This document shows positions 28,145-35,947 of a stretch of DNA of 47,838 bases, piece after piece. The notes below the pieces were generated by a model. That model was not told the DNA's origin and searched no databases. It was given only the letters and a program-made list of their open reading frames with translations. Both the position numbers and the translations under genes were made by a program. The DNA is from Thermodesulforhabdus norvegica (GTDB taxonomy: Bacteria; Desulfobacterota; Syntrophobacteria; Syntrophobacterales; Thermodesulforhabdaceae). Numbering within the stretch: the stretch's first letter is position 1; each line of letters opens with the position of its first letter. The stretch is taken from the NCBI RefSeq assembly GCF_900114975.1, contig NZ_FOUU01000014.1, positions 1 through 47,838 of the forward strand, read 5' to 3'.

Positions 28145-29109
28145 ACGCTTGACACTCCTACGTAACGTTTAACCACTTCAGATGGATTGGGTACCCGTAT
28201 CCTTTCAAGAAGCTCAGGGCCGTGAAAAAGGATGTCCCGCCCGAAAAACCTTACCGCATCTAGCAGGCCCGGTTCCCGGGACTTAAGATCAACGGAGGCA
28301 AAATAAAGTATCGCCGAGAGTGCGAGGCGGTGCTCATCGAAGACGTCCGTTACGGCTTTTATGATCTCCTCGGCAGAAGTGCCTCTATTACACCCTATCC
28401 CCACAATTAAGTTTCGAGGATAAAGCGCAACACAGGCCGCATCTTCCGGTGGTTTTTCCTCGCATACCCAGATTCCATACGACGAACCACCGCCCTCAAG
28501 GGAATCGACTTTTACCAGATTTGGATAATCTGCTGAAAGTCCGGGATAAATCCTGTCCTCCGGATCAAAAATCCATACCCGCTCTCCATCAAGCAACCTG
28601 ACCATAAGGGTAGGCAACAATTCTTTCCTGTCGATCTCAAGCCCCTTCTCGATAGCCGTCAAGTCCAGAGACCTTTTGCCGGAAACATCGGATGCGGTTG
28701 TGATCACCGGTGTGGCGCCGATAAGGTCGGCGATCTCAACCGTCCATCTGTTGGCTCCGCCTACGTGACCGGAAAGAAGACTTATTGCATAGTTACCCGC
28801 TTCGTCCACCACAATTACGGCGGGGTCCTCCATTTTCGATCTCAAAAGCGGAGCAACCGTTCTCACCACGATACCTGTTGCCATTATGCAGACGATAACC
28901 TCGAAAGAGTTCCATACTTTATTAAAGACCTCGCGGAAGTCGTCGAAAAAGCTAACCCCCTGGGTCTCATCTACTAGCACCTCTCCGGATAACCTTTCAG
29001 GAATGAAACACGTGGCTCCGTCAATTAGTCTGCTTATGCGGAGTGCCAGCTTTGCTCCCCTTCGGGTAAGCGACAGAACGGCAACGGAGGCTTTACCGGA
29101 TTTACTCAT
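28036..29109 (-). CDS. cbiG: Cobalt-precorrin 5A hydrolase
   Basis: Opens the delta-lactone and removes the C20 fragment (as acetaldehyde) in anaerobic corrin synthesis. It is a 357-residue protein with the CbiG N-terminal region (ASVAVLSLTRRGAKLALRI), the central LLSGHVGGANRWTVEIADLIGATPVITTASD segment, and a C-terminal domain starting NLIVGIGCNRGTSAEEI with VCEASVLASNPRARLIVTKKK. All three blocks are complete. The ATG overlaps the cbiF stop by 4 bases; the 3' end overlaps cbiH by 109 bases in a different frame. Confidence 0.93.
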   Translation of the reverse strand: MSKSGKASVAVLSLTRRGAKLALRISRLIDGATCFIPERLSGEVLVDETQGVSFFDDFREVFNKVWNSFEVIVCIMATGIVVRTVAPLLRSKMEDPAVIVVDEAGNYAISLLSGHVGGANRWTVEIADLIGATPVITTASDVSGKRSLDLTAIEKGLEIDRKELLPTLMVRLLDGERVWIFDPEDRIYPGLSADYPNLVKVDSLEGGGSSYGIWVCEEKPPEDAACVALYPRNLIVGIGCNRGTSAEEIIKAVTDVFDEHRLALSAILYFASVDLKSREPGLLDAVRFFGRDILFHGPELLERIRVPNPSEVVKRYVGVSSVCEASVLASNPRARLIVTKKKRGNVTVAIGKASSIW

Positions 29110-29885
29110 GCCGAAGAGCCTCTCGACTTTCTGAATCCGTGTGAAAAATCCGGAGCATAAAGGCGGGAACGCTTTCCGGGGCGTTCTTCTGCAAATGATT
29201 CACCTACCAGTATGAGAGCCTGCCTGCGTATCCCGGCTTTTTTTACCCTCTCGGCAATGTCGGCCAGGGTGCCGAAAATAAAGGATTCGTCTGGCCAGCT
29301 AACCCTGTGAGCCACTACCACCGGCGTGTTTTCGGGGTAATGCTTCAAAAGCTCCGCTACAACGTCCTCTATGGCATGAACGCTTAAATAAAGAGCCACG
29401 GTGGCGCGGTGAGAAGCCAGAGACGCGAGAGATTCCCTCTCCGGTACGGGCGTTTTCCCGCTTTTTCTTGTTATTATGAGGGTCTGGGATATTTCCGGAA
29501 GGGTCAGTTCCCTTTTCAATGCCGCCGCTGCGGCAAAGACGGCCGATACACCGGGGACAACCTCATAGGGAATGCCCTCGGCATCCAGCAATACCATCTG
29601 CTCGTGTATCGCCCCGTAAAGACCGGGATCTCCCGAATGAAGCCTTGCCACCATAAGACCTTTCCTGTAACCTTCCACGAGTAGGCCGTGAGTTTGCTCC
29701 AGCGTCAGGGGCGCACTGTCTATGAGTTCAGCCCCGTCTTTTGCCCACTTAAGCATTTCTGCAGACACCAGAGATCCCGCATAAACGATTCGGTCTGCCG
29801 TCTCCAGAATGCGTTTTCCTTTCACGGTTATGAGCTCCGGGTCTCCCGGGCCTGCTCCAATGAAGTAAATGGGATGTGCTCTCAC
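29106..29885 (-). CDS. cbiF: Cobalt-precorrin-4/precorrin-4 C11-methyltransferase (CbiF/CobM)
   Basis: SAM-dependent methylation of the corrin ring at C11. The tetrapyrrole methylase signatures PIYFIGAGPGDPELITVKG, VARLHSGDPGLYGAIHEQM and YEVVPGVSAVFAAAAALK are present, and the length of 259 residues is normal. The start is taken as GTG at 29885, with a GGAGGAGG site 5 bases before it. This GTG shares one base with the TAG stop of the upstream CDF gene. A longer reading to 29942 would overlap that gene with no family support. Confidence 0.92.
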   Translation of the reverse strand: MRAHPIYFIGAGPGDPELITVKGKRILETADRIVYAGSLVSAEMLKWAKDGAELIDSAPLTLEQTHGLLVEGYRKGLMVARLHSGDPGLYGAIHEQMVLLDAEGIPYEVVPGVSAVFAAAAALKRELTLPEISQTLIITRKSGKTPVPERESLASLASHRATVALYLSVHAIEDVVAELLKHYPENTPVVVAHRVSWPDESFIFGTLADIAERVKKAGIRRQALILVGESFAEERPGKRSRLYAPDFSHGFRKSRGSSA

Positions 29886-30892
29886 TACGCCTCCTCCACC
29901 CTTTCGGGTTCCGAATCGGACATAATTGTATTCCCGTCCCAATATACGCTGGCCCGTTGAGGCTCCATACGAAATTCACAATCATATTTCCGACATATCC
30001 TGCAATCGGGCGATTTACAGGGATCCAGATGAATTACCACGTCAACAGGGTAGGGTACATTATCCTTAAGGAGTTTTTCTACCGTAAGGGCTTCCATGTG
30101 AGCCTGCCATAAATGGAAGTTTCTGGGAAGAATCAGGTGCAAATCTACAAATACACGGTTTCCAACCTTTCGAAGCCTTAACCTGTGTACGTCAATCCAC
30201 CATTCCTTGCGATGTTCTTTGAGTAACTCCGCAATATATTCCACGAGAGAACGGTCGGTTTCGTCCATTAGGCCGGAAAAGGCATGTCCTACAAGACGGA
30301 ACCCGGTTATGAGGATAAAACATGCGACCCCGGTAGCCACGACCGCATCCCAGATCGGTTTTTTTAATGCGCTTGCTACCGAAAAGCCGACCAGTACGGC
30401 CGCGGTCGTGAATATGTCGGAAAGAATATGATGGCCTTCCGCCCTGAGTACGGCAGAACCCGTTTTCCGGGCTACGGCAAATAGCCCTACCACGGCACAG
30501 GACTGTACCAGCATGGACCCCGTCAATACCCACATCCCAACGGCGGGTTCTTTAAGGGACTGTGGATCGAAGAGCCGAGGGACGCTTTGACGCAGGATAA
30601 GCAAAGACGCACAGAATATCAGGGCTCCTTCAAAGCCAACAGAAAAATATTCTATCTTTCCGTGGCCATAGGGATGGGACTTGTCAGGGGGCTTTTCGGA
30701 AAGCCACAAACTGAGTAACGCAAAACAACTGGCAAGAACGTTTATAATTCCCTCAAGAGCATCGGAGAGAATTGCCTGTGAGCCCGTCTTCAGATATGCA
30801 TAGCCTTTAAGGCCGATTACGATAACATGAACTGCAATTACGGGAATCATGATCATGAGGTAAGTTCTGAAAGAGGAGACCGGGGAATGCAT
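29885..30892 (-). CDS. Cation diffusion facilitator (CDF) family metal transporter with Cys-rich tail
   Basis: A 335-residue inner-membrane metal/proton antiporter. There are about six hydrophobic helices; the transport-site acidic/His motifs are SDALEG in the second helix and HHILSDIF in the fifth. DKSHPYGHGKIEYF is the classic cytoplasmic loop after helix 2. The cytoplasmic C-terminal domain (about residues 215-285) is followed by a tail with four cysteines in PCKSPDCRICRKYDCEF. CDF proteins usually export Zn, Fe, Mn or Co/Ni; being one base from cbiF makes cobalt handling worth considering, but the sequence alone does not settle the metal. Confidence 0.88.
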   Translation of the reverse strand: MHSPVSSFRTYLMIMIPVIAVHVIVIGLKGYAYLKTGSQAILSDALEGIINVLASCFALLSLWLSEKPPDKSHPYGHGKIEYFSVGFEGALIFCASLLILRQSVPRLFDPQSLKEPAVGMWVLTGSMLVQSCAVVGLFAVARKTGSAVLRAEGHHILSDIFTTAAVLVGFSVASALKKPIWDAVVATGVACFILITGFRLVGHAFSGLMDETDRSLVEYIAELLKEHRKEWWIDVHRLRLRKVGNRVFVDLHLILPRNFHLWQAHMEALTVEKLLKDNVPYPVDVVIHLDPCKSPDCRICRKYDCEFRMEPQRASVYWDGNTIMSDSEPERVEEA

Positions 30893-30895
30893 CCG

Positions 30896-31261
30896 TCAGT
30901 GCCGCTTTCTCTTCAGTAATATCCCTTTTGTCAGGAGGACCATTTCGAATAAAGCAAGCCCTGCCGTGTTAGCCGCCAGATCAACCACAGAGGCTTCACG
31001 AAAGGGCAGCAGGCTCTGAATAGCCTCTATCAATATACCGTAAAAGGTCAGAAATATCCATATCAGGCCGTGACGTACCGGAGGATAGGCCCGGGCCATA
31101 ACGGCGGCGAGGTAGAGAAAGGTTAGGGCATGCTGAGCAAAGTCGTCGATGCTGAAAAGGATAGGCGGGATTTCGCTGGGGTTTCTGGTAGCCATCCAGA
31201 TTATTACCAGCAGACTGACCGAAAAAACAAATCGCCACGCAATAAGGCGCTCCCGTGACAT
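30896..31261 (-). CDS. VanZ-like small membrane protein
   Basis: A 121-residue protein with about four membrane helices. The region IDDFAQHALTFLYLAA (conserved Asp and His of the VanZ fold) and ILIEAIQSLLPFREASVVDLAANTAG (the usual E...Q...R...D pattern) are present. VanZ homologues are widespread and mostly uncharacterised; one confers low-level teicoplanin resistance. The ATG at 31261 was taken over an adjoining TTG. It lies 12 bases after lrgB and 3 bases before the CDF gene, within an apparently continuous operon. Confidence 0.85.
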   Translation of the reverse strand: MSRERLIAWRFVFSVSLLVIIWMATRNPSEIPPILFSIDDFAQHALTFLYLAAVMARAYPPVRHGLIWIFLTFYGILIEAIQSLLPFREASVVDLAANTAGLALFEMVLLTKGILLKRKRH

Positions 31262-31273
31262 CAATCGCTCAAA

Positions 31274-31969
31274 TCAAAGGGAAAAAAGTTTTATGAAAAT
31301 AGGCGTGAGAAGGGCCGTAACAACACCGTTGAGGCATATTGCAAGGCCTCCTGCCGCACCTTCAACCTCTCCCTCCTCAATAGCCCTTGCGGTACCTATT
31401 CCGTGAGATGCAGATCCCATGGCAAGGCCGAAGGCAACGCCTTTCTTTATCCCAAGAAGCCTCAGGAAAGCAGGCCCGATCACGGCCCCAAGAACCCCTG
31501 TGGCGATGACTATGGCCGCCGTGAGAGACGGTATGCCCCCCAGTTTTTCCGATATACCCATCGCAATGGGTGTCGTTACGGACTTCGGGGCAATGGAGAC
31601 AATCACCTCCCTGCTTCCGCCGAGAATAAGGGCAAGTCCTGCAGCACTCACAATTCCAGACACACTCCCGACAAGAATTGAAACCAGAATGGAGGTCCCC
31701 CTCTTTTTTATTTCCTCGAGCTGCAGATAAAGCGGAACCCCAAGGGCAACAACCGAAGGTCCCAGAAAAAAGCTGATAATTCTGCCCCCCTCGAAGTACG
31801 TCTTGTACGGAATTCCCGTGACTTTCAGGTATAGAATCAAAAAAATAATCGAAAGCATTACGGGATTCAGCCAGAAATATCTAAAGCGGAGGTATATTTT
31901 CTGCGCAAAAAAGAACACTGCAAGGGTTATAAAAACGGAAAAGGCGTGAGTTTCCAGGAAGTTAACCAT
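31274..31969 (-). CDS. lrgB: LrgB/CidB/PftB family membrane protein
   Basis: A 231-residue, highly hydrophobic protein with several membrane helices. The LrgB signatures LNPVMLSIIFLI, FLGPSVVALGVPLY, KSVTTPIAMGISEKLGG and GSASHGIGTARAIEEGEVEGAAGGL are all clear. First described as a holin-antiholin partner, LrgB with LrgA is known in Bacillus (PftAB) and Streptococcus mutans as a pyruvate uptake system. The surrounding lactate-oxidation genes favour that reading here. The start at 31969 (AAAGGA upstream) overlaps the end of lrgA by 8 bases. Confidence 0.92.
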   Translation of the reverse strand: MVNFLETHAFSVFITLAVFFFAQKIYLRFRYFWLNPVMLSIIFLILYLKVTGIPYKTYFEGGRIISFFLGPSVVALGVPLYLQLEEIKKRGTSILVSILVGSVSGIVSAAGLALILGGSREVIVSIAPKSVTTPIAMGISEKLGGIPSLTAAIVIATGVLGAVIGPAFLRLLGIKKGVAFGLAMGSASHGIGTARAIEEGEVEGAAGGLAICLNGVVTALLTPIFIKLFSL

Positions 31970-32312
31970 CTCGTTCCTTTCTCTCTTCGAGCCTCTTTTG
32001 TAAAAAGCCCACAACGGCGAGCACGACCAGCGTGCTCAGAAACCAGGAAACCGCAATTGCAAGCCACTCTTTCCTGAGAAGATCAAAGTAAACCATCAGC
32101 CCCACTCCGGGCGGGACAAAGAGAAAGGCCATATTTTTGACGAGAACCTCGGCGACTCCTCTAACCCTTTCAAGACTTACCCAGCCTCTGGTAAGGGCAA
32201 AGGTAAGGAGCACCATGCCGATTACATTTCCGGGAACGGGCAACCCGGCCGCTTTTGAAATTGCTTCTCCTATCACAAGAAAAAGAAATATGAAAAACAG
32301 CCCCTCTATCAT
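31962..32312 (-). CDS. lrgA: LrgA/CidA/PftA family membrane protein
   Basis: A 116-residue protein with four predicted membrane helices. GLPVPGNVIGMVLLTFAL and AFLFVPPGVGLMVYFDLL are the LrgA hallmarks. It is the partner of LrgB, forming the two-component membrane system discussed for pyruvate transport in other bacteria. The ATG at 32312 shares one base with the gntR TGA stop, so translation is likely coupled to the regulator; a GTG one codon earlier is also possible. Confidence 0.92.
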   Translation of the reverse strand: MIEGLFFIFLFLVIGEAISKAAGLPVPGNVIGMVLLTFALTRGWVSLERVRGVAEVLVKNMAFLFVPPGVGLMVYFDLLRKEWLAIAVSWFLSTLVVLAVVGFLQKRLEERKERDG

Positions 32313-33052
32313 CACTCGGATTCCGCCAAACTGCTCGTGGGTCTCCTGGCGAAGTAATCCCTTACGAAGGTTATGTGCCGCCTCATAGCTTCTTCCGCCT
32401 GTTCCGGATCACGGCTCTGAATGGCTTCGAAGATGGCTCTGTGCTGGGATATTATAATTTCGATGTTCTCCGGGTTTTTGTAGAGACCCTGCAGATTCTG
32501 CTTAATGCCGAAGAACAGAATGTCGTACATATTCCGCATGATCCTTACCTGAACCGGATTCTTGGTTGCGTATGAAATGGCCATGTGAAAGGATACGTCT
32601 GCCTCATGTCCCAGCCCGCCAGATGCCACGTCTTTCTTCATCTCTTCCAGGCTCTCTTTCAGGAACTCGAGGTCTCTTTCATCGGCCCTCAAAGCCGCCA
32701 GAGACGCCGCATTGCACTCAAGCCCCATTCTTACTTCCAGGATTTCCACAAGCGATGCGTTGTCCACATCAAGAGCCTCAAAAAGGGGATTCCGCTCCGC
32801 TTTGGCAGGATGACGAACGAAGGTTCCCTGCCCCTGCCTGTGCTCAAGGAGTCCCATCGTAACAAGTTTGTTTATGGCCTCCCTTACCGTCGGACGACTT
32901 ACTCCCAGAACCTCGGCGAGACTTCGCTCCGGCATCAGCTTCTCACCGGGCTTTAAGTACCCGCGGTATATCAACTCCATTAGCTGATCGCACACCTGAT
33001 CTGAAATCTTCTTGGGTTTTATGGGCTTAAGTGGTATCGACGATGGTGTCAT
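32312..33052 (-). CDS. GntR-family regulator with FCD domain (LldR/PdhR-like)
   Basis: A 246-residue transcription regulator. An N-terminal winged helix-turn-helix (about 16-80: GEKLMPERSLAEVLGVSRPTVREAINKLVTMGLLEHRQGQGTFV) is followed by an FCD ligand domain (about 95-230) that carries the metal-binding His/Asp residues of this class. LldR and PdhR, which respond to lactate and pyruvate, belong to the same group. It overlaps the Fe-S subunit gene by 4 bases. It most likely controls the lactate genes on both sides of 35740-35947, where a matching palindrome is found. Confidence 0.9.
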   Translation of the reverse strand: MTPSSIPLKPIKPKKISDQVCDQLMELIYRGYLKPGEKLMPERSLAEVLGVSRPTVREAINKLVTMGLLEHRQGQGTFVRHPAKAERNPLFEALDVDNASLVEILEVRMGLECNAASLAALRADERDLEFLKESLEEMKKDVASGGLGHEADVSFHMAISYATKNPVQVRIMRNMYDILFFGIKQNLQGLYKNPENIEIIISQHRAIFEAIQSRDPEQAEEAMRRHITFVRDYFARRPTSSLAESE

Positions 33053-34335
33053 AGGCTCTCCGCATATAGTTCTACAACGTGTTTTACCTTTTTACCTTTT
33101 CCCGTTCTCGATAGCATATCGGCCAGTTGAATCATGCAGGCAGGGCAGGCCGTCGCAACCACATCGGCTCCCGTGTCGATAATCCTCTGAGCCTTTTTCA
33201 GCCCGATTTTTTCTGAAAGCTCCTCGTGTTCGAGCCCGAAACTTCCCCCGAGACCACAGCAGGAGTCGGCTTCCACCATTTCGATGAAGCTGTATCGATC
33301 CAGAGATTCCAGAATCCTGCGAGGTTCCTTCCATATCCCGAGAGACTTCTTGAGATGGCAGGGATCGTGGTAGGTAACCTTTAGCGGACCCGCCTTTTTC
33401 TCCGAGCTTTTCATATGCCCGTATTTAAAGAGAAACTCCGTGACATCCATGGTCTTCTCCGACAGGCTCTTTGCTTTACCGGAGATATTAACACCTTCTC
33501 CCTCCATCATAACAGGCCATAGCTCTTTTATCACAGCCGTACAGGTGGCACAAGCCGTGACGAGCACGTCGTATCCTTCTCCTGCAAAGGACTCAAGGTT
33601 TCTCCTGACGAGGCTTTTAAAGGTGTTCAAATCCCCGGCAGAAAGGGCGGGAATGCCGCAACAGGATTGTCCTTCGGGAAGATGTATTCCCATTCCCTCC
33701 TTTTCCAGAATTCTGATTAAAGCTTCCGCAACGGAAGGGAAAACCCTGTCGATCAAGCATCCCGTAAACACCGCAACCGTGATGCCCCCGGTTGCCGGGC
33801 GATAAAGTGCCGGGACCTTTTCGTGAAAAGGCACAGCGGCGAGGGGGGTTATGTGCCTTTTGCCTAAAGGGGGGACGGGAATTCTGGAGCAGGAGGTCCC
33901 GACAACGGGATCCAGGTCTTTAAAGAAAAGTTTCTGACAGCGGGCCATAATATCGAGAAGCCTATGAAATCGCTCCGGTACCGCAAGAATCTTTCGAAGT
34001 ATCAGGCGCTTTAAGGGCGAAAGACCTCTGTATTCCGAAATAATGGCCCGGGCTTTAAGAAAAATTTCAACTGATTTTACTCCACTCGGGCACTGAGCCT
34101 GACAGGACCCGCAGAGCAGACAGCGATGCAACCTCTGGGCAACACCGTCGGGCTTTTCGAAGAGGGATTTCCTCAGCCCGTCGAGAATCGCCAGCTTACC
34201 ACGGGCTACGTCGGTCTCAAGCCGGGTTTCCCTGTAAAGAGGACAAACGGACTGGCACATTCCGCATCTCATGCAGACTATGAGGTCGTCCTCAAGGCTT
34301 TCCAGCATTTTAATCAGTTTGCCTATTGACGCCAT
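33049..34335 (-). CDS. glcF: Fe-S subunit of a D-lactate/glycolate-type dehydrogenase (GlcF-like)
   Basis: A 428-residue electron-transfer protein. The N-terminus has two [4Fe-4S] motifs (CMRCGMCQSVCPLY at 21-34 and CLLCGSCQAQCPSG about residue 71). Two cysteine-rich CCG domains follow: GCLIDRVFPSVAEAL...SCCGIPAL, and CHLKKSLGIW...CCGLGGSFGLE. It takes electrons from the flavoprotein encoded 3 bases upstream and passes them on to a membrane or cytoplasmic acceptor. The pair is known in sulfate reducers as a D-lactate dehydrogenase; glycolate is the alternative substrate. Confidence 0.88.
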   Translation of the reverse strand: MASIGKLIKMLESLEDDLIVCMRCGMCQSVCPLYRETRLETDVARGKLAILDGLRKSLFEKPDGVAQRLHRCLLCGSCQAQCPSGVKSVEIFLKARAIISEYRGLSPLKRLILRKILAVPERFHRLLDIMARCQKLFFKDLDPVVGTSCSRIPVPPLGKRHITPLAAVPFHEKVPALYRPATGGITVAVFTGCLIDRVFPSVAEALIRILEKEGMGIHLPEGQSCCGIPALSAGDLNTFKSLVRRNLESFAGEGYDVLVTACATCTAVIKELWPVMMEGEGVNISGKAKSLSEKTMDVTEFLFKYGHMKSSEKKAGPLKVTYHDPCHLKKSLGIWKEPRRILESLDRYSFIEMVEADSCCGLGGSFGLEHEELSEKIGLKKAQRIIDTGADVVATACPACMIQLADMLSRTGKGKKVKHVVELYAESL

Positions 34336-34338
34336 CTG

Positions 34339-35739
34339 CTACTCCCCACCTGAACCTTCAAGCCACAAAATTTTTCCGGGATTGAGTATATTCCGTGAAT
34401 CCAGAGCTCGCTTTATACGCCTGCTGTATTCGATGGACCCCCTTCCCACTTCTTTGTGGAGGAATGGCGCTTTGGCTATACCAATACCGTGCTCACCGGA
34501 AAGGGTTCCCCCGAGCTTAAGGGCAGCCTCAAAGATGGCTTCCACGGCCCCTTCGACCCTCCTCCATTCATCATGATTTCGCCTGTCTGTAAGAATCGTT
34601 GGATGCAGGTTGCCGTCTCCTGCGTGTCCGAAGGTCCCGATCTGTACTTTATACTCCTGTGCTATATCCTGTATAGCCTGAACCATCTCGGGGATTTTGC
34701 TTCTGGGAACCGTTGCATCTTCAAGAACCACAGTGGGTCTCAGTTTTGCCAGTGCCGAAAGGGCGCTGCGTCGTGCCTCCCAGACTCTGTTTCTTTCTTC
34801 CTCATTTTCCGCAACGCGAACCTTCAGGGCCCCACAGTCTCGGCAAATCTTTTCGACTTTTTCGGCTTCATCTTTCACCTGAGCCGGATGGCCGTCAACC
34901 TCGATGAGTAGCATGGCTTCGATGTCCCCCGGAAGGCCGGCGCGGCTGAATCTTTCCACCGCATCGATGGTAAATCTGTCCATAAACTCCAGCGTTGCAG
35001 GGATCACTCTTGCGGCTATGATGGCGGCAACGGTCTCGGAAGCTGAACGGAGATCGGAAAAAAGGGCCATCATGGATTTTTTTGCGGCAGGGTAGGGGAT
35101 AAGCCTGAGAATAATCCTGGAGATAACCCCCAGTGTGCCTTCCGATCCCACCAGCAGCCCTGCAAGGTTGTAGCCGGATACGCACTTTACGGTTCTCGAT
35201 CCCGTCCTGATCAGGTCTCCTTCGGCACTGAAGAATTCCAGACCCAGGACATAGTCCCTCGTTACCCCGTATTTAAGCCCTCTGAGGCCGCCTGCGTTCT
35301 CGGCGACATTTCCTCCCAGGGTCGATACGGCCTGACTTCCGGGGTCCGGAGGATAGAAAAGCCCCTCTTTCTCAACGGCTTTTGCGAAATTTGCCGTGAT
35401 CACTCCGGGCTGAACAACTGCATACATGTCTTCAGGGTTGAGTTCCACGATTTTATCCAGCTTGCCGGTCAGGATTACTATGCCCTTTTCGTGAGGCACC
35501 GTTCCACCGCTGAGATTGGTTCCGGCGCCACGAACCGTAAGGGGGATGCCCTGGCGGTGGCAGTAGGCCACTACTTTACCCAGCTCCTCTTCCGTTTCAG
35601 GCCGTACTACCGCAAGTGGTAAGACCGGTTTTACGACGGCAGCATCGTAGGAGTATGCGGCCCTGTCTTCGGGTTCGGTAAGGACCTTACCCGCTCCGAG
35701 AAGGGCCTCAAGGTCGCCTATCAAAGCCCTCTTTGCCAT
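34339..35739 (-). CDS. glcD: FAD-linked D-lactate (or glycolate) dehydrogenase (GlcD-like)
   Basis: A 466-residue flavoprotein of the FAD-linked oxidase family. The PCMH-type FAD domain shows RGAGTNLSGGTVP, YPPDPGSQAVSTLGGNVAENAGGLRGLKYGVTRDYV and GSEGTLGVI; the C-terminal domain has GHAGDGNLHPT and GEHGIGIAKAPFL. It oxidises a 2-hydroxy acid; D-lactate is favoured by the adjacent TRAP, LutC and LutBA genes and the LldR-like regulator. The start at 35739 has GAGAGG 7 bases upstream; an upstream extension to 35826 would run through the promoter region. Confidence 0.9.
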   Translation of the reverse strand: MAKRALIGDLEALLGAGKVLTEPEDRAAYSYDAAVVKPVLPLAVVRPETEEELGKVVAYCHRQGIPLTVRGAGTNLSGGTVPHEKGIVILTGKLDKIVELNPEDMYAVVQPGVITANFAKAVEKEGLFYPPDPGSQAVSTLGGNVAENAGGLRGLKYGVTRDYVLGLEFFSAEGDLIRTGSRTVKCVSGYNLAGLLVGSEGTLGVISRIILRLIPYPAAKKSMMALFSDLRSASETVAAIIAARVIPATLEFMDRFTIDAVERFSRAGLPGDIEAMLLIEVDGHPAQVKDEAEKVEKICRDCGALKVRVAENEEERNRVWEARRSALSALAKLRPTVVLEDATVPRSKIPEMVQAIQDIAQEYKVQIGTFGHAGDGNLHPTILTDRRNHDEWRRVEGAVEAIFEAALKLGGTLSGEHGIGIAKAPFLHKEVGRGSIEYSRRIKRALDSRNILNPGKILWLEGSGGE

Positions 35740-35758
35740 CTTAACACCTCTCAAAAGG

Positions 35759-35788
35759 TATAATCCCCTAATGGTAAAACCATCGTAA
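35759..35788 (-). promoter_or_regulatory. Candidate promoter of the glcD-glcF-gntR-lrgAB unit, overlapping the GntR operator
   Basis: On the minus strand a -35-like TTACGA (35783-35788) and a -10-like GATTAT (35760-35765) are 17 bases apart. Each matches the sigma70 consensus only partly (3 and 4 of 6). The palindrome at 35771-35783 fills the spacer, a normal arrangement for repression. Weak support by itself; the operator placement is what makes it plausible. Confidence 0.4.
35771..35783. promoter_or_regulatory. Putative GntR/FCD (LldR/PdhR-type) operator
   Basis: ATGGTAAAACCAT is a perfect palindrome with 5-base arms and a 3-base centre, and contains the TGGTnnnACCA core known for LldR and PdhR. 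It lies in the divergent region between glcD and dctP, 13 bases upstream of the plus-strand -35 and inside the minus-strand spacer. It is the expected target of the regulator encoded at 32312-33052. Confidence 0.62.
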
Positions 35789-35795
35789 TTTCTTC

Positions 35796-35825
35796 TTGAC
35801 ACTTTCTCATCATATAGGCTATTCA
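35796..35825 (+). promoter_or_regulatory. Candidate sigma70 promoter of the dctPQM-lutC-lutBA unit
   Basis: A perfect TTGACA (35796-35801) is followed after 18 bases by TATTCA (35820-35825). The start codon of dctP is about 120 bases downstream, leaving a long leader that contains the inverted repeat at 35869-35902. Confidence 0.5.
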
Positions 35826-35868
35826 ATTTAACCGCAACCTGATTTTGCGAATTCTGGGAATGTCATCT

Positions 35869-35902
35869 GGCCAATGTCCATAAGCTTCCCCGGGGATTGG
35901 CC
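35869..35902. repeat. 7-bp inverted repeat in the dctP leader
   Basis: Arms GGCCAAT and ATTGGCC are separated by 20 bases, which include a CCCCGGGG palindrome. It lies 45 bases before the dctP start. It could be a second regulator site or a leader hairpin; nothing in the sequence decides between these. Confidence 0.45.
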
Positions 35903-35947
35903 CATCAGGGGGGTATCATAAAGCCTAAACCATAAGGAGGATTGGTC

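Noticed and set aside
29885-35739. Cobalamin riboswitch upstream of the cbi genes
   Set aside because: The cbi genes have no leader; they overlap their neighbours. No B12-box-like structure was found in the only long upstream region (35740-35947).
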